Positions 61,913 to 64,000 of a stretch of 64,000 nucleotides of DNA are shown here, one piece after another (the stretch's first letter is position 1; each line of letters begins with the position of its first letter). Position numbers and translations under genes: made by a program. The notes under the pieces are model-generated. The model saw only the letters and a program-made list of their open reading frames with translations. It had not been told where the DNA came from and made no database searches. Origin of the DNA: an uncultured Lachnospiraceae bacterium (GTDB lineage Bacteria > Bacillota > Clostridia > Lachnospirales > Lachnospiraceae); the NCBI GenBank assembly GCA_910577105.1, contig CAJTMB010000014.1, forward strand, positions 1 through 64,000, given 5' to 3'.

Positions 61913-62199
61913 TTCCGCTCTGCGGAATCCCAAATCTGTGCGGAGAATGCCGCATTTTAGGCATTTCTCAAGCGTGAGACATAGAACTTCTTCGCGAAGC
62001 AGCCTTTGCTGCGAGCGAAAACTGCCAAAGGCAGTTAGAAGTTCTTCTCTCGCTAACCTCCATAATTCCGCTTTGCGGAATCTCAAATCCAGATGAAAAT
62101 GCCGTTTTTCAGGCATTTTCCGGCGTGGAACATAGAAGTTCTCCGCGAAACAGCCTTTGCTGTGAGCGGCTAGAACTTCTTTCCACGCTATCTTCCATA
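61913..62199 (-). repeat. tandem pair of multi-hairpin units after malQ
   Basis: Two related units (61913-62065 and 62066-62199). Each holds, in order on the plus strand, a TTCCGC/GCGGAA hairpin, an AATGCC/GGCATT hairpin, then a long stem-loop with GCGTG or GCGTGAGA, AGAACTTCT or AGAAGTTCT arms and an inner CGCGAA..GCAGCC/GCTGC..AGCG loop. Arm bases differ between the units but pairing is kept. On the minus strand the array begins with TAGCGTG, the TAG being the malQ stop. A reduced relative follows pepD at 15512-15581. Confidence 0.8.
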
Positions 62200-63675
62200 T
62201 AATTTACACAAACGCCTGATTCGTTCTGCCAGTTCCTTGGTACAGGCATCCCTTTTCATTCTCCACTTCCAGTTGATTCCAAGCGTGGAAGGTATATTGA
62301 TACGGGCTGTTTCGTCCAACCCCAGATAGTCCTGCATGGGAATGATTGCCGTATCCGCCACGGAAGAAACGGCGGCGCGGATAAACTCCCATTCCACCTC
62401 AGTTTCGTCCTCGCTAAGATGCAGGTAACGGTCTGCAAAATTCCTGTCCCCGGACGGCAGGGCCGTATACCATCCAAGCGTGGTATCATTGTCGTGAGTA
62501 CCTGTATATACCACACTGTTTGTCGGATAATTGTGGGGCAGATAATCACTCTCTTCACGGGAATCAAAAGCAAACTGCAAAACCTTCATGCCCGGATATC
62601 CCGTTTTTCGTACCAGTTCCAAAACACTTTCCGTCAAAAAGCCCAAATCCTCCGCAATTACCCTTTTATCTCCCAGCCTCTTTTGCAGGGTGTCAAAAAT
62701 GGCAAATCCCGGTCCCTTGCACCACCTGCCCCGTTCTGCCGTCTTATCGCCAAAAGGGATGGACCAGTACTCGTCAAATCCCCTGAAATGGTCGATACGC
62801 AGCACATCATACCATTCATAACAGTAGGCAATCCTCTTCATCCACCAGTCAAAGCCTGTTTTTTCATGATATTCCCAGTTATATAGGGGATTCCCCCAAA
62901 GCTGTCCTGTAGCGGAAAAGGCATCGGGCGGACAGCCCGCCACGGCAATGGGCATACGGTTTTCATCAAGCTGGAACAACTCCGGCGCCGCCCAGGTATC
63001 CGCACTGTCAAAGGCCACATAAATGGGGATATCCCCCACAATCTCTATGCCCCGCTCGTTGGCATAAGCCTTTAACGACTTCCACTGCCTGTTAAAAAGA
63101 TACTGCTGAAAACAGAAAAATTCTATATCTTCCTTATATTTCTCACGATATGCTTCCAGAGCATCCTGTTTCCTGACCCTGATATCCTCGTCCCACTCGC
63201 TCCAGCACACACCGCCAAAGCTGTTTTTCACAGCCATATACAGCGCATAGTCCTCCAACCAGTAGCTGTTTTCTTCCACAAACCGCCGGTAGGAGGCGTC
63301 TTCCCCGAGACGCTTTTCCCCGAATGCCCTTTCAAATGCCCTGTGCAACGCCTGAAAACGGGAAAGATAGATTTTTTCATAATCCACATACTCTTCGCTA
63401 CTCCCGAAATCATATGTATTGCATTCTTCTTCCGTAAGATAAGAGAGCGCAGTCAGGTCTTCCAAATCAATGTAATAAGGATTACCCGCAAAAGTGGAAA
63501 AAGACTGGTAGGGGGAATCCCCATACCCAGTCGGTCCAAGCGGCAGAATCTGCCACAGCTTCTGCCCCGCTTCCTTTAAAAAATCTACAAATTGGTACGC
63601 CTCCTTAGAAAATGCACCGATACCATACCGGGAAGGAATACTGGATACCGGCAATAAAATTCCGCTTTTTCTCAT
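62188..63675 (-). CDS. malQ: 4-alpha-glucanotransferase (amylomaltase)
   Basis: 495 residues from the ATG at 63675 (AAAGGAGATG upstream). GH77 motifs: LPVSSIPSRYGIGAFSKEAY, GDSPYQSFSTFAGNPYYIDL, nucleophile Asp in LRIDHFRGFDEYW, acid/base Glu in VIAEDLGFLTESV and the closing VYTGTHDNDTTLGWY. It transfers alpha-1,4-glucans between maltodextrins in the cytosol. The partial glycogen phosphorylase gene upstream completes a maltodextrin or glycogen degradation pair. Confidence 0.96.
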   Translation of the reverse strand: MRKSGILLPVSSIPSRYGIGAFSKEAYQFVDFLKEAGQKLWQILPLGPTGYGDSPYQSFSTFAGNPYYIDLEDLTALSYLTEEECNTYDFGSSEEYVDYEKIYLSRFQALHRAFERAFGEKRLGEDASYRRFVEENSYWLEDYALYMAVKNSFGGVCWSEWDEDIRVRKQDALEAYREKYKEDIEFFCFQQYLFNRQWKSLKAYANERGIEIVGDIPIYVAFDSADTWAAPELFQLDENRMPIAVAGCPPDAFSATGQLWGNPLYNWEYHEKTGFDWWMKRIAYCYEWYDVLRIDHFRGFDEYWSIPFGDKTAERGRWCKGPGFAIFDTLQKRLGDKRVIAEDLGFLTESVLELVRKTGYPGMKVLQFAFDSREESDYLPHNYPTNSVVYTGTHDNDTTLGWYTALPSGDRNFADRYLHLSEDETEVEWEFIRAAVSSVADTAIIPMQDYLGLDETARINIPSTLGINWKWRMKRDACTKELAERIRRLCKLYGR

Positions 63676-63724
63676 CCTGGCATCTCCTTTTTTGATATAT
63701 TTTCCGGGGTTCAAAATCCCCCTG

Positions 63725-64000
63725 TTATTTTAATTTCCAGATATCCCTGTCATACTCTGCAATCGTCCTGTCTGAAGAGAAAAATCCCGCTTTTGCAATG
63801 TTGACAAGCATCATGCGTTTCCATCTGTTCCTGTCCTCGTAATCCGCAAGCATTCTGTCCTTGGTCTTTATATAGTCCTCCAAGTCCAGCAAAGTCATGA
63901 ACCAGTCCTTGTTCAGCAGTTCATTGTAAAGCCGCTCTAAGCTTTCCCTGCTGCCGGCCTTTAACGCTTCTTTGCCTACAAGGAAATCCACTGCTTTTTT
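63725..64000 (-). CDS. glycogen/starch phosphorylase, C-terminal part (runs off the window)
   Basis: Only the last ~91 residues are inside; the frame stays open to 64000. WKRMMLVNIAKAGFFSSDRT and IAEYDRDIW are the diagnostic C-terminal sequence of GT35 glycogen phosphorylases. The enzyme releases glucose-1-phosphate from glycogen or maltodextrins. It ends 49 bases before malQ in the same direction, so an operon is likely. Confidence 0.93.
   Translation of the reverse strand, partial: KKAVDFLVGKEALKAGSRESLERLYNELLNKDWFMTLLDLEDYIKTKDRMLADYEDRNRWKRMMLVNIAKAGFFSSDRTIAEYDRDIWKLK

Overview
The window looks like chromosome from a spore-forming, Gram-positive anaerobe of the Clostridia, most likely Lachnospiraceae. 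Evidence: an alpha/beta small acid-soluble spore protein, GGAGG-type ribosome binding sites before almost every gene, an infC-rpmI-rplT operon with a transcription-attenuation leader, DUF4364 and DUF4250 proteins, and an ASKHA-domain (DUF4445) corrinoid-activator-like protein. No rRNA, CRISPR array, transposase or prophage was seen. One tRNA is present (Pro, anticodon AGG).

Layout. 0-6.8 kb: a truncated gene, a His/Cys-rich secreted mini-protein and a 1938-residue surface protein. 7-15.5 kb: AraC/GyrI and PadR regulators, two exported proteins (one LysM), an rRNA uracil methyltransferase with a Nudix gene, a LytTR-DUF3021 pair, tRNA-Pro and a nitrilase. 15.5-25 kb: core metabolism and translation (pepD, a SodC-like protein, infC-rpmI-rplT, malic enzyme, radical SAM protein, rarA). 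25-29 kb: a frameshifted kinase-like gene, an esterase and an AbiL/RloAB-type defence pair. 28.7-35.3 kb: deacetylase, diguanylate cyclase, a second surface protein and an AgrC/AgrA-like two-component system. 35.5-37.4 kb: an IbrA/IbrB pair. 37.8-44.6 kb: regulators, a Uma2 nuclease, gene fragments, and a WYL regulator with a ClbS/DfsB gene. 44.6-52.8 kb: clpB, a Na+/alanine symporter, and a domain-swapped GH3 glycosidase with its LacI regulator. 52.9-61.9 kb: a second LytTR-DUF3021 operon, the spore protein gene and many small or broken accessory genes. 62-64 kb: malQ and the 3' end of a glycogen phosphorylase gene, probably one operon.

The most striking signal is outside the genes. Five intergenic elements of about 130-185 bp (13219-13388, 17143-17313, 19313-19445, 37442-37624, 47270-47430) fold as long hairpins. 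Their outer arms are self-complementary within each copy but unrelated between copies. Their cores share short conserved motifs, and the internal stems change in compensatory fashion. I read them as one superfamily of structured mobile elements or structured RNAs; I do not recognise a named family. A separate hairpin family sits as a tandem pair after malQ, with a degenerate relative after pepD.

A second theme is local regulatory logic readable from DNA: a PadR inverted repeat, a LacI-type palindrome before the GH3 gene, two TGACA-N5-TGTCA sites flanking the WYL regulator, and an ACGAAAATTT motif shared by the promoters of the two large surface-protein genes. Those two proteins also share a C-terminal domain, and one lies next to the LytTR two-component system. 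Several genes (kinase-like, methyltransferase, PHP phosphoesterase, Fic, nitrilase-like, P-loop kinase) are broken, three of them by one-base changes.
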